Assembly (NCBI GenBank): GCA_951813285.1
Contig: OX638355.1
Coordinates: 742,501 to 806,500 of the forward strand
Direction: 5' to 3'
Length of the DNA stretch: 64,000 nt
Source: Terriglobia bacterium
GTDB lineage: Bacteria > Acidobacteriota > Terriglobia > Versatilivoradales > Versatilivoraceae
The notes under the pieces were generated by a model. The model saw only the letters and a program-made list of their open reading frames with translations, had not been told where the DNA came from and ran no database searches. Shown one piece after another: positions 34,420-42,784 of this stretch. Position numbers and translations under genes: made by a program. The first letter of the stretch is position 1. Every line of letters starts with the position of its first letter.

Positions 34420-34586
34420 GGTTTCTCGCAGATATGGGAATCTCTCCGAAAACAGCGGCGTTTCTCGCAAATCTGGGACACGACGCCGTGCATTTGAATG
34501 AGCAGGGTCTTCATAGTCTTCCAGACCCGGAAATTCTGGAAAAGGCGCGGAGCGTTGAAAATCCGCCGAATCAAGGACCGAAGTGA
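34416..34586 (+). pseudogene. Truncated DUF5615 (PIN-like) toxin
   Basis: A GTG at 34416, overlapping the antitoxin stop by 4 bases, opens a frame of 56 residues. It begins RFLADMGISPKTAAFLANLGHDAVHL, the DUF5615 start, and runs to PDPEILEKARS, where homologues continue with the second half of the PIN-like fold (a GRVLLTHD-type strand). Here it changes to ENPPNQGPK and stops, overlapping the next gene start by 4 bases. About half of the normal ~110 residues is missing, including the distal acidic residues, so the toxin should be dead. Confidence 0.75.
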
Positions 34587-35653
34587 TGATCGCCGCCGTT
34601 CTCAGACAACTGGGCCGCCCTCTGGAGATCGAGGAGAAGCCCCGGCCCGCATTCGGGGCCGAAGAAGTCCTGATCCAGGTAATGGCCTGCGGCACCGACG
34701 GCACCGACCTGAAGATTGTGGACGGATTCGGCTACAGCCCCGAACTCCCTGCCATCCTGGGCCACGAGGTGGCCGGCGTGGTTTCCCAGGTGGGAGATCG
34801 GGTCACCCGGGCAAAGCCGGGCGACCGGGTGGTGGTCTACAACTTCTCCACCTGCGGCCGCTGCCGCATGTGCCGCACCCACCGCGAACAACTCTGTCCC
34901 CACATGACGGGGGTCCTGGGAGCCAAGGACCGGGGCGGCCACGCCGAATTCCTGGCCATTCCGGCCCGACAACTGGTCCCGCTGCCCGACAACATCCCCT
35001 GGCCGGAAGCAGCCGTGCTGGCCGATGCCCGCATCACCGCCCTGCACGCCGTGGACCGGGCCGGAGTGGGGTTGAACGACCGCATCGTCATCTTCGGAGC
35101 CGGGGGGGTGGGCCTCTCGGCCATTCAGATCTCCAAACTGGCCGGCGCCGGCGTCCTGGCCGTGGACCGGGTCGCGGAAAAGACCGATTTCGCCCTCCGG
35201 ATGGGAGCCGACTTGGCCATCGACTCCACCCGTGGGGACGTCCAGCAGGCCGTCCGGGAATTTACCCGGGGCGAGGGAGCCGACGGCGTGATTGACTGCG
35301 TCGGAGTGGAGCAGACATTGGCGGCCGGGGTGGACAGCCTTCGCCCCGGGGGACGCCTCACCGTAGTGGGCTACACGCCCGAGACCTACGGGCTGAACGG
35401 AAAACGGCTGGCGCAGAATGAGCTGGAGATCGTCGGCACCCGTTGCGGCCGCCTGCAGGACCTGATAGGCGCGGTGCAACTGATGGCGGAGAACAAGTTG
35501 AAACCCCTGGTCACTCACCCCTATCCGCTGGAGGAGATCAACCGGGCCATGGCGGACCTGAGGGCTGGCAGGGTGCTGGGCCGGGCCGTCCTGCTGACGC
35601 CGGCCGGACGGGAAGCCACGGGACACTCGGCAACTCCGTCAGGGGATTCCTGA
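34583..35653 (+). CDS. Zinc-dependent medium-chain alcohol dehydrogenase
   Basis: 356 residues. MDR features: catalytic zinc Cys in MACGTDGTDLKIVDG, GHEVAGVV with the conserved His and Glu, the four-Cys structural zinc lobe CGRCRMCRTHREQLC, and the nucleotide fold IVIFGAGGVGLSAIQISKLAG. Enzymes of this group oxidise sugars, polyols or threonine with NAD(P). The start overlaps the stop of the truncated toxin gene. The 3' end of the toxin was probably lost when this junction formed. Confidence 0.92.
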   Translation: MMIAAVLRQLGRPLEIEEKPRPAFGAEEVLIQVMACGTDGTDLKIVDGFGYSPELPAILGHEVAGVVSQVGDRVTRAKPGDRVVVYNFSTCGRCRMCRTHREQLCPHMTGVLGAKDRGGHAEFLAIPARQLVPLPDNIPWPEAAVLADARITALHAVDRAGVGLNDRIVIFGAGGVGLSAIQISKLAGAGVLAVDRVAEKTDFALRMGADLAIDSTRGDVQQAVREFTRGEGADGVIDCVGVEQTLAAGVDSLRPGGRLTVVGYTPETYGLNGKRLAQNELEIVGTRCGRLQDLIGAVQLMAENKLKPLVTHPYPLEEINRAMADLRAGRVLGRAVLLTPAGREATGHSATPSGDS

Positions 35654-35685
35654 GCGCCGGCCGAGACACTACCCTCCATCCCTCC

Positions 35686-37050
35686 TTACCCAACCAGGCG
35701 CCCCAGCAGCGTATAGGCGGCCACGCAGAGCGTGAGTCCCCCGGACAGCCACAGCAGCCCGTCGACCCAGGGTGAGGGACCGATCCCGCGATCCAGCCGA
35801 CGGTAACGCAGGTAGAGGATGGAGCAGGCAATGACGGGCAACATGCCGGTCTGCACCACTCCTCCCACAACGATGAGCTGTTCCGGCTGTTCCGGAAAGG
35901 CCAGGAAGATGGTGGAATAGACCACCGCCCAGAAGACCTGCATGCCTCTTCGCCAGCGGCTCCGCTGCAGCGGGCGGTCTCCCGAGACGAAGCCGAAGAC
36001 GGTAAGGCAGTCCAGCCCCATGATGGCGTTGGCCGCCACCGAGGCGAACAGGGTGGAGTAGAGAGTAATCAGGGCTCCGGCAAGAAAAACCAAGTAGCCC
36101 CAGGGACCGAAAATTCCGGTAAAGGTCCCGGAAAGGGTATCGATCATCTGGCCGCCTTCCGGCACCAGCCCCTGGCGGTGAAGGACGGCGGCGCCCAGGA
36201 AGTAAAAGGCAACCGTGATGACGGTGTAGACGCTCATGGCCAGCAAGGCATCCAGTTGCATCACCCGGATCCAGCCCCTCGCCCGCGCGTACCAGTCCGG
36301 CTGGCTGCTGCGGGGTCCGATATGGCGGGCGTATCCCTTCTCCAGGCACCAGTTGGGGTAGGCAAACAGATCGGACGTCCCCACCCCGGTCAGCCCGAAA
36401 AGGGCAAATGCCAAGGCCAGCCCCCCTTGCGACGGCAATTGAAAGGTCAGCCCCTCCCAGACATTTTCCGGAGACACGGCGTGGCCCGACCATTGCAAGG
36501 CCCCTGCCGCCACCACGGTGGTCAGGCTGAAAGCCAACACCATCAGCATGGAACCGCGCTCCACCACGCCGTAGCCGCCGCTGAGCAGGATTCCCAATGT
36601 CACCAGGCAGGCAATGACTCCCCAGGCGGTGACACTCACCTGCGGAAGCAGCAGATGGAGGCACTGAGCTACCCCAGCGACGATTCCCCCCACCAGGCTG
36701 GAGGAAATCAAGGTGCTGCAGAGCCAGCCCCAGACCACCCAGGAGGCTCGCCAGCGGGGACCCGGAATCCGGTCCACCGACCTGAGCGACGAGTCCCCGG
36801 ATGAGATGGCGTAGCGTCCGATCTCCACCTGCAGAACCACCTTGGAGACGCAGCTCAACAGGATCAGCCACAGCGCCGCAAAGCCCAGTCTGGCTCCCAG
36901 CGTGGTGGTGACGATCAGCTCGCCCGAGCCCACGATCCCGGCGGTCAGGATGAGAGAAGGACCGACCTGGCGAAGACGACCCAGGAAGTCCTTGGGAGGG
37001 GGAAGGGTCACGGCAGGCCCGCTGTCGGCGGATCGGTGGGTTTTTGCCAT
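35686..37050 (-). CDS. Nramp-related membrane transporter with non-standard metal-site motifs
   Basis: 454 residues with about 11-12 membrane helices. Placement in the Nramp group rests on the opening ILTAGIVGSGELIVTTTLGARLG and the sixth-helix region ALFGLTGVGTSDLF. Canonical Mn2+/Fe2+ Nramps have DPGN in helix 1 and MPHN in helix 6; here these positions read GSGE and TGVG, so it probably does not carry Mn2+ or Fe2+ in the usual way. Related atypical branches are poorly studied. It is convergent with the dehydrogenase, separated by 32 bases. Confidence 0.75.
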   Translation of the reverse strand: MAKTHRSADSGPAVTLPPPKDFLGRLRQVGPSLILTAGIVGSGELIVTTTLGARLGFAALWLILLSCVSKVVLQVEIGRYAISSGDSSLRSVDRIPGPRWRASWVVWGWLCSTLISSSLVGGIVAGVAQCLHLLLPQVSVTAWGVIACLVTLGILLSGGYGVVERGSMLMVLAFSLTTVVAAGALQWSGHAVSPENVWEGLTFQLPSQGGLALAFALFGLTGVGTSDLFAYPNWCLEKGYARHIGPRSSQPDWYARARGWIRVMQLDALLAMSVYTVITVAFYFLGAAVLHRQGLVPEGGQMIDTLSGTFTGIFGPWGYLVFLAGALITLYSTLFASVAANAIMGLDCLTVFGFVSGDRPLQRSRWRRGMQVFWAVVYSTIFLAFPEQPEQLIVVGGVVQTGMLPVIACSILYLRYRRLDRGIGPSPWVDGLLWLSGGLTLCVAAYTLLGRLVG

Positions 37051-37575
37051 TTGTTATCGCCCCGGTCGGGCGGGCCAATTCTCCGCTACCGGCCGCCAGA
37101 GGTTTCTTGGCAATGGCGGCCGGTGCGGCGAATCTCTTGATTGCGATTTCCGGCAGGACTTGAATGTCCGTGGCGGCACTGATTCTCACAACGCGAAACC
37201 AATTACATTTCCCTCATAGCCTCAGCCACTCTATGGCCGCAAGTCTCTCGAATTTCTCTTGGGCTTTGCTATCGATCTGCAAAACCTCATCGGGTGCGAC
37301 CTGGTGAGAAATGCTGTCCAACCACAAAAAGCACAAAAGTCACAAAACAATATTTTTTGATCTCGTTCCGCTCTTTTTGTGCTTTTGTGCCTTTTGTGGC
37401 CATTCCCCGCAACGATCCCCCGGCCAACCTCAATTCCACGGTCCGCATCCATCTCCCGTGCTAAGATTCAATCAGGGGAGGCGGCTTCCCCCTGATTTCT
37501 TCCTCGCCGGAGGAACGGTAGCAGCCGGCGGTCGGACGCCCCGGTCTCCAACCGGGAACCAGTGGAGGTAACACG
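37051..37575. other. Intergenic stretch between the Nramp-like and msrP genes
   Basis: 525 bases between divergent genes. It contains one inverted-repeat element (37322-37399, separate entry) and, at 37561-37575, the GGAGG ribosome site of msrP. Open frames across the element encode Lys/His-rich low-complexity peptides and are not genes. No further feature is recognised. Confidence 0.5.
37322..37399. repeat. AT-rich inverted-repeat element, copy 1
   Basis: The left arm CCACAAAAAGCACAAAAG pairs with the right arm CTTTTGTGCCTTTTGTGG, differing at one base. Inner A- and T-rich tracts extend the stem imperfectly, and a TTGATCTCGTTCCG-type loop lies between. The same arms occur at 38757-38847 on the other side of msrP. 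It has no open frame or transposase and looks like a small mobile or recombination-spread palindrome. Form and strand symmetry are seen directly; its origin is inferred. Confidence 0.8.
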
Positions 37576-38607
37576 GTGAGAAAGACCCTTCAGCTTCCGC
37601 GTTTGGAGCCTACTGAGGAGTCGGTATTCCTGAACCGCCGCAAGTTCGTGGAGACGGCCCTGCTGGCGGGTGCGGGCACCTGCCTGTTTCCTTCCTTGGG
37701 CTGTGCTCAACCGCCTCCACCTCCGGAAGGCGGCCCCCTGTCTGTTCCCTTCGAGCGGCCGGCGGTGTTCCCCGCCAAGCGCAACGCCGGTTTCGATCCC
37801 CCGAACCTCGAACTGACCGACCGCCTGGTGGCGGCGACCCATAACAATTTCTACGAGTTTCTTCCCAATCGCGGGGGGCCGGTCTGGAAATATACCAGCA
37901 GGTTCGAAGTGGAGCCCTGGAAGGTGGAGGTGGGCGGTGAGTGTCACAAACCCCGCACCTTCGATCTGGACGACCTGTTCGGATTCGAGCAGGAAGAGCG
38001 CGTCTACCGCTTCCGGTGCGTGGAGACCTGGGCCATGAACATCCCCTGGACGGGTTTCCCCCTGAGCAAACTGCTCAAGGTCGTCGAGCCCACCGGCAAG
38101 GCCCAACACGTCCGCTTCATCACCGCCCAAAGACCCGACCAGATGCCGGGACTCAGTGAAAGGCACTACCCCTGGCCCTATTATGAAGGCCTGCGACTGG
38201 ACGAGGCCATGAACGACCTGACCCTGGCGGTGACCGGAGTCTACGGGAAGCCTCTGCTCAAACAGCACGGATCACCCGTGCGCATCATCGTGCCCTGGAA
38301 ATACGGCTACAAGTCCCCCAAGTCCATCGTGAAGATCGAGCTGGTCGCCAAGAATCCCGGATCCTTCTGGTCGGCCAAGCCTTACCAGCACGAATACGGC
38401 TACCTGAGCAACGTGAACCCCAATGTTCCCCATCCCCGATGGTCCCAGGAATGGGACTACATGCTGGTCGCCAATGCGTCACCGCGCCGGGGACCTCGCC
38501 GTCCCACTCTCATCTTCAACGGCTATGCCGACCAGGTGGGCCATCTCTACCCGGACGAACCCGCCAAACCCCAGCGCCCCCTGAGACGCGGGCAGACTGC
38601 CCGCTGA
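37576..38607 (+). CDS. msrP: Methionine-sulfoxide reductase catalytic subunit MsrP (YedY), molybdoenzyme
   Basis: 343 residues from GTG 37576, preceded by GGAGG. A twin-arginine leader NRRKFVETALLAGAG is at 20-34. The SUOX-fold core shows YRFRCVETWAMNIPWTGFPL, in which Cys is the predicted Mo ligand, and KQHGSPVRIIVPWKYGYKS. The end WSQEWDYMLVANASP is typical of MsrP. The enzyme repairs oxidised methionine in envelope proteins using electrons from the membrane heme protein MsrQ; no msrQ is adjacent here, which is slightly unusual. Length fits the family. Confidence 0.92.
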   Translation: MRKTLQLPRLEPTEESVFLNRRKFVETALLAGAGTCLFPSLGCAQPPPPPEGGPLSVPFERPAVFPAKRNAGFDPPNLELTDRLVAATHNNFYEFLPNRGGPVWKYTSRFEVEPWKVEVGGECHKPRTFDLDDLFGFEQEERVYRFRCVETWAMNIPWTGFPLSKLLKVVEPTGKAQHVRFITAQRPDQMPGLSERHYPWPYYEGLRLDEAMNDLTLAVTGVYGKPLLKQHGSPVRIIVPWKYGYKSPKSIVKIELVAKNPGSFWSAKPYQHEYGYLSNVNPNVPHPRWSQEWDYMLVANASPRRGPRRPTLIFNGYADQVGHLYPDEPAKPQRPLRRGQTAR

Positions 38608-38961
38608 CGCAGCAACTCCCGACGCCCCGCCCGTCAAGCGCCGAGTCCACAACGTCATCCAAAGAGGTTACCGCCCCATCGGGGTGGGCAAATCGTCGGA
38701 TGTTGGACGATTCCTCAAGCCCAACGGTGTTGATGTGCCGCAGGCTCCGGCGTTTACCACAAAAAGCACAAAAGTCACAACACGAGTTGCTTGAGTTCTA
38801 GTCTTGCCGATCCGATGATTCTTATTGTGTTTTTGTGCCTTTTGTGGCCATTGAGCCTCAGACGGCGATCATGTCCAGTGTCACTGATCCTTGACGGACT
38901 CGGGAGAAAAAACCCTCGACCTCAATAAGGATCGCAGGACTCCGAATTTCGCAAAAGGCTC
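38608..38961. other. Intergenic stretch after msrP
   Basis: 354 bases between convergent genes. The second inverted-repeat element (38757-38847) occupies the middle. The rest shows no open frame with a ribosome site. A palindromic terminator could be formed by the element itself, but a T-tract typical of intrinsic terminators is not clear. Confidence 0.45.
38757..38847. repeat. AT-rich inverted-repeat element, copy 2
   Basis: It begins with the same arm as copy 1 (CCACAAAAAGCACAAAAG, continuing TCACAA) and ends TTTTTGTGCCTTTTGTGG, so both arms are conserved while the loop (about 45 bases) is unrelated. Copies lie 1.4 kb apart, either side of msrP, in the same orientation. Conservation of arms but not loops suggests selection on the stem or independent insertions of a family. 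Confidence 0.8.
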
Positions 38962-39987
38962 TCACGACTTTTTTTCGAGAGCGTCGCCGCTGATGTCGAT
39001 GCGGCGATACCAGAGCGGTAAGCCGAATCGTTCACGCAAGACGCGTAGATAAGCTTTGCTGTCAGAATCCAATTCGGCTTCACCGACAACAACGAGTTCG
39101 CTTGCGCGGTTAGCCGAGGGCCAGTAGGAGTATTCGATCAATTGACCCAGCGCGGCACGGACGCAGGAGCGTACGGTGGAGGCGACCTTAACCTCATAGA
39201 ATGATTCCTTACCGTCGCACTTGACGGCAGCATCAACATAAACCCCGAGGGCGAGATGACGTTCCACTCGGACATTGTTGCTCCCGGCTTCCTGACACAG
39301 GTGCTTATACAACTCCATTTGGAGTGTCTTGTGCCGCAACGCCACATCTACTGTTCCTGCTGTTTGGCTGGAGGTGGTGCTCTCGACGAAATTCGGGCAC
39401 CCAGGCGTGAAGTCCGACGTCTTCGAGAATGGCAGATCCTGTTTGCCGGTCTCTACGTAGACATACAGTCGAATTAAACTGTCAAAGGCCGCCAGAATTT
39501 CCCGTACGTTTACTGCATCACCGACAACTCTTTTGCCCAACGCGATGAAGGTGTCCGCTTTGAACAATGCGTCTGTGATTGAACCAACCGGACGGTCCTC
39601 GCTTGGAAATTCCCTTTTGTCTTGGTAGTGCCACATCAAGAAACCGGGAAAATCCTCCAGGTGGCTATTCACATAGTCGTTGAATCGCACGATCTTCGAC
39701 CGCAAAGGATCAAGCGAGGGAAGTGTCTGACCCAACTGAAGCGAAAAAGCAACTCCGTATCGAATCATTTCGACGCCGTCGCGCTGCTCTAAACCGATGT
39801 TGAACTGCAACTCCTTTCTGCCTCCAGCATGAAAAGCATAGCGACTGAAGATAGTGTGGCCACTGAATATACCTTGGCAGGGTGCACGCTTTAGCCCGCG
39901 CATGCACACCCTTATCTTCTGAAGACTCCCAATCTCGAAATCAACTGAGTCGCCATTTAGAGCCCTGGCAAGCTCAGGAATCTGCAT
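38962..39987 (-). CDS. Putative PD-(D/E)XK nuclease-like protein, unknown N-terminal domain
   Basis: 341 residues from ATG 39987, with GGAGG 5 bases upstream. Residues about 1-190 form an unassigned domain (RYAFHAGGRKELQFNIGLE, IRYGVAFSLQLGQTLP). The C-terminal part (about 240-335) has GVYVDAAVKCDGKESFYEVKVAST followed by ALGQLIEYSYW, matching the Asp...Glu-x-Lys core and trailing helix of PD-(D/E)XK nucleases of restriction or repair type. It stands alone, convergent with msrP, with a more even base composition than its neighbours, which fits a laterally acquired defence-type gene. Function unproven. Confidence 0.6.
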   Translation of the reverse strand: MQIPELARALNGDSVDFEIGSLQKIRVCMRGLKRAPCQGIFSGHTIFSRYAFHAGGRKELQFNIGLEQRDGVEMIRYGVAFSLQLGQTLPSLDPLRSKIVRFNDYVNSHLEDFPGFLMWHYQDKREFPSEDRPVGSITDALFKADTFIALGKRVVGDAVNVREILAAFDSLIRLYVYVETGKQDLPFSKTSDFTPGCPNFVESTTSSQTAGTVDVALRHKTLQMELYKHLCQEAGSNNVRVERHLALGVYVDAAVKCDGKESFYEVKVASTVRSCVRAALGQLIEYSYWPSANRASELVVVGEAELDSDSKAYLRVLRERFGLPLWYRRIDISGDALEKKS

Positions 39988-40169
39988 AGTGCCTCCGTTC
40001 CCCATCGAGCGTCGTCCGACAACAGTGGACAAGTAAGCACGGACTTGCTTATTACGATTTCACTTGGATGACGGCGTCCAAATTCAAGCATTCTCCGACG
40101 AAAAAAGATCTGGCATTCGAGAGCTTCCATTACTCCGTTGGTATTGGGGACGCTATCGGCTGAACTCAA

Positions 40170-42365
40170 TTATTTCTCGGACTCAGCCTTCACCCCCATT
40201 TCGGTCAAGAGGCGGTGGGCGCCGTCCAGATGCTGCATGATCCAGAGGGCGTAGCGGATGTCCACGTGAATGGACCGGGTGACGGCCGGAATGAAATCCC
40301 AGTCGGCCACGATGCTCTCCCAGTTTCCGTCAAACAGCAGCCCCACCAGCTCCCCGCGTCCATTCAAGGTGGGGGAGCCCGAGTTGCCTCCGGTCGAGTC
40401 CAGGGTGCTCAAGAAATTCACCGGCACCGAATCCAGCGCTTTCACGTAGTAGCTGCCGAATTCCCGGCCGCGAATCAGCTCGAGCTGTCCGGCAGGGGCA
40501 TTGAAGGGGTTTTGCCCCGTGTCTTTCTCCAGGATGCCGCGCAAGGTGGTGAAGGGAAGATAGCGGATTCCATCCTTGGCCGAGTACCCCTTGACCGTAC
40601 CGTAGGTAACCCTGAGGGTTGAGTTGGCGTCGGGATAGACGGACTTGCCCAGGCTCCGGTTATAGGCAATCAGGGCTTCCATGAAGCGCGGCCGGGCCTG
40701 GTCGAATCGACCCTGAAGCTCCTTGTCGCGCTCCTCCCGTTCCATGTCGCTGTCATAGAGGCTGACGGCCATTCGGATGAAGGGATCCTGGCTGGCCTCG
40801 AAGTCCCGGGGCGCTGCCTTCATCCATGAAATCCGGGTTTCGAGATCTCCCAGTCGAGTCTGTCCGTACATCTCGTCCAGGCGCCGATCCAGCTCCGCGT
40901 CCTGCAACCCGGTCGGTCGGATCCCGAACCAGTCGTCGAAGGCCTGGACGTGCTGCTCTGCCGGGAGCTTGGCGTAGTTCAGGACAAACTGGCGCCAGCA
41001 GGCACGGTCCACCTCCGGGTCGAAGGTCCGATCGATGCGCTTCAGCCTCTCTCGGATGCGGACCAGGTCCCGTTCCTGGTATCCGGGCTCCCGCTGCCCG
41101 TCGGGTTTCTGGCGCTCCCGGCTGAGCCGGTAAAGCCTGCGGGCGGCTCTCAACAGCGCCGACCGGCCTCCGAGAAAATCGTAGTAAAGGGCCGCCTCCC
41201 GGCCGGACTGCGACTCGGACACCAGCTTCCCCAAATCGGCGGCGGCACTCTTCAGCCTGGACCGCGAGGCCGGACCGGCTTCGATCCAAGCCTGCAGCTC
41301 CTGCTCCAAGGCCCTTTTTCGCTCCAGGATGTCGCTCTTGGCGAAGCCTTCCAGCATTCCCCGGTAATTTTTGATGACGTTGTTCAGGCTGGCCTGCAGC
41401 GACGCATACTTGAGGGCCTTTTCTTCCCGGCCGGCCACTGCCTGGTCGATGATGTCGTGCCACTGCTGGAAGGCCCGAATGCGCCGGGGATAGTCCCACT
41501 GGATGACCCCTTCCACCTCGCGGGCCAGGCGGTACCGGTTGGTGCGCCCCGGATAGCCCGCCACCAGGACCAGATCGCCGGTATCGACGCCCCGGGTGGA
41601 GACTCTCAGGTAATGGCGGGGCCGATAGGGAACGTTCTCTTCGGAATAGTCCGCCGGCTTTCCGTCCGGGCCCACGTAGGAGCGAAAGAAGGCATAGTCT
41701 CCGGTGTGGCGGGGCCACATCCAGTTGTCGATATCGCCCCCATACTTGCCGATTGAAAGAGCCGGGGCATAGACCAGGCGAACGTCCCGGATTTCCAACT
41801 GCTTGATCAACTCATACTCCAGCCCGCCGGAGTAGGCGACCACCCGGCATCGATGGCCCGGGTCCTGCTCGCACTCGGCAACCAGAGCCTTCTGCCGGTC
41901 TTCGATGGCCTGATACCGTTCCCGCCCGCCGGCTCTCTGGGGAACCGCCGCCAAAACCGACCGGGTGACATCCTCCACCGAAACCGTGACCAGGACGCGG
42001 CTGCCCGGAGCCGCCGCGAGCTCCTGGGCTCGGCCGGCAGCCAGAAAGCCCTCCTCCAGCAGGTTCCGTTCCCCGCTGGAGTTGTGCTGGATGGAACCGT
42101 AGGCGCAGTGGTGGTTGGTGATCACCAACCCTTGGGGTGAGACGAAGGAGGCCGTGCAGCCGCCCAACCAGATCACCGCGTTCATGGGGTGGCCGGTCAG
42201 GTCCGACAACGCCGCCGCGTCCACCTCTGGATCCAGCGCCCGCAGCTCTTCCGCCAGAGCCGGGAGCTGACCGGGCCGCCACATGCCTTCTTCTGCCAGG
42301 ATGATAGCGGGAAGGAAAATGAGAGAGACCAGAAGAACCAGTAAGGAGACAGCGGCTTGCTTCAT
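40170..42365 (-). CDS. S46-family dipeptidyl-peptidase (DPP7/DPP11-like)
   Basis: 731 residues from ATG 42365, with a signal peptide (AVSLLVLLVSLIFLPAIILA). The serine-protease core has its His in VITNHHCAYG (about 82-90) and its Ser in STGGNSGSPTLNGRGELVG near the C-terminus, with a helical insertion between, the S46 layout. These periplasmic enzymes cut dipeptides from the N-terminus of peptides and are typical of asaccharolytic, protein-degrading bacteria. It lies downstream of PhyH and a truncated M23 gene on the same strand. Confidence 0.92.
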   Translation of the reverse strand: MKQAAVSLLVLLVSLIFLPAIILAEEGMWRPGQLPALAEELRALDPEVDAAALSDLTGHPMNAVIWLGGCTASFVSPQGLVITNHHCAYGSIQHNSSGERNLLEEGFLAAGRAQELAAAPGSRVLVTVSVEDVTRSVLAAVPQRAGGRERYQAIEDRQKALVAECEQDPGHRCRVVAYSGGLEYELIKQLEIRDVRLVYAPALSIGKYGGDIDNWMWPRHTGDYAFFRSYVGPDGKPADYSEENVPYRPRHYLRVSTRGVDTGDLVLVAGYPGRTNRYRLAREVEGVIQWDYPRRIRAFQQWHDIIDQAVAGREEKALKYASLQASLNNVIKNYRGMLEGFAKSDILERKRALEQELQAWIEAGPASRSRLKSAAADLGKLVSESQSGREAALYYDFLGGRSALLRAARRLYRLSRERQKPDGQREPGYQERDLVRIRERLKRIDRTFDPEVDRACWRQFVLNYAKLPAEQHVQAFDDWFGIRPTGLQDAELDRRLDEMYGQTRLGDLETRISWMKAAPRDFEASQDPFIRMAVSLYDSDMEREERDKELQGRFDQARPRFMEALIAYNRSLGKSVYPDANSTLRVTYGTVKGYSAKDGIRYLPFTTLRGILEKDTGQNPFNAPAGQLELIRGREFGSYYVKALDSVPVNFLSTLDSTGGNSGSPTLNGRGELVGLLFDGNWESIVADWDFIPAVTRSIHVDIRYALWIMQHLDGAHRLLTEMGVKAESEK

Positions 42366-42394
42366 GGAAGGAATCTTTCCGGTTGACTGTGGGC

Positions 42395-42784
42395 TCATTC
42401 GGTCAGGGAGTGCTTGACCATTGCTCCGGTCAAAGTGACCTTTCCATTGCTGATTTTGACACCACCCTCCGGCATGGCTGCTCCGTCGTGGTCGCGAAAA
42501 TAGAGTGGCAGTCCTTCGGAGAAGTTGAGAGGGCGATTCTTTGGATCCTGCCGTTGATGGTGGATGTGAATGTGGGGTTCGCTGGTGTTGCCCGAGTTGC
42601 CGCAGGCACCGATAGGTTCGCCCTCCTGAACCTGGGCCCCGGCCTCTACCAGAACGCTACCTTTCTTGAGGTGCGCGATCACGAGATAGGTTTCCGTGTC
42701 GAGAGCGAGTACGACCGTATTGCCGGTTGGGTTTTGCATGTCGTTAAGGAGTATAGGCCGTGGGTAGGGGGAAGTGGTGGTCAC
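42395..42784 (-). pseudogene. Truncated M23-type peptidase (C-terminal half only)
   Basis: Open frame of up to 129 residues; GTG 42784 overlaps the phyH stop by 4 bases, while an in-frame ATG 42739 is a more natural edge of the homology. It has LVIAHLKKGSVLVEAGAQV and GACGNSGNTSEPHIHIHHQ, the distal half of M23 endopeptidase domains with the HxH metal motif. The proximal HxxxD zinc-ligand segment and any signal peptide are missing, so the enzyme should be inactive. It is wedged between phyH and the S46 gene, as though phyH insertion cut it. Confidence 0.7.

Noticed and set aside
39957-40169. 70-residue minus-strand frame upstream of the PD-(D/E)XK gene
   Set aside because: It overlaps the ribosome site and start of that gene and shows no motif or ribosome site of its own.
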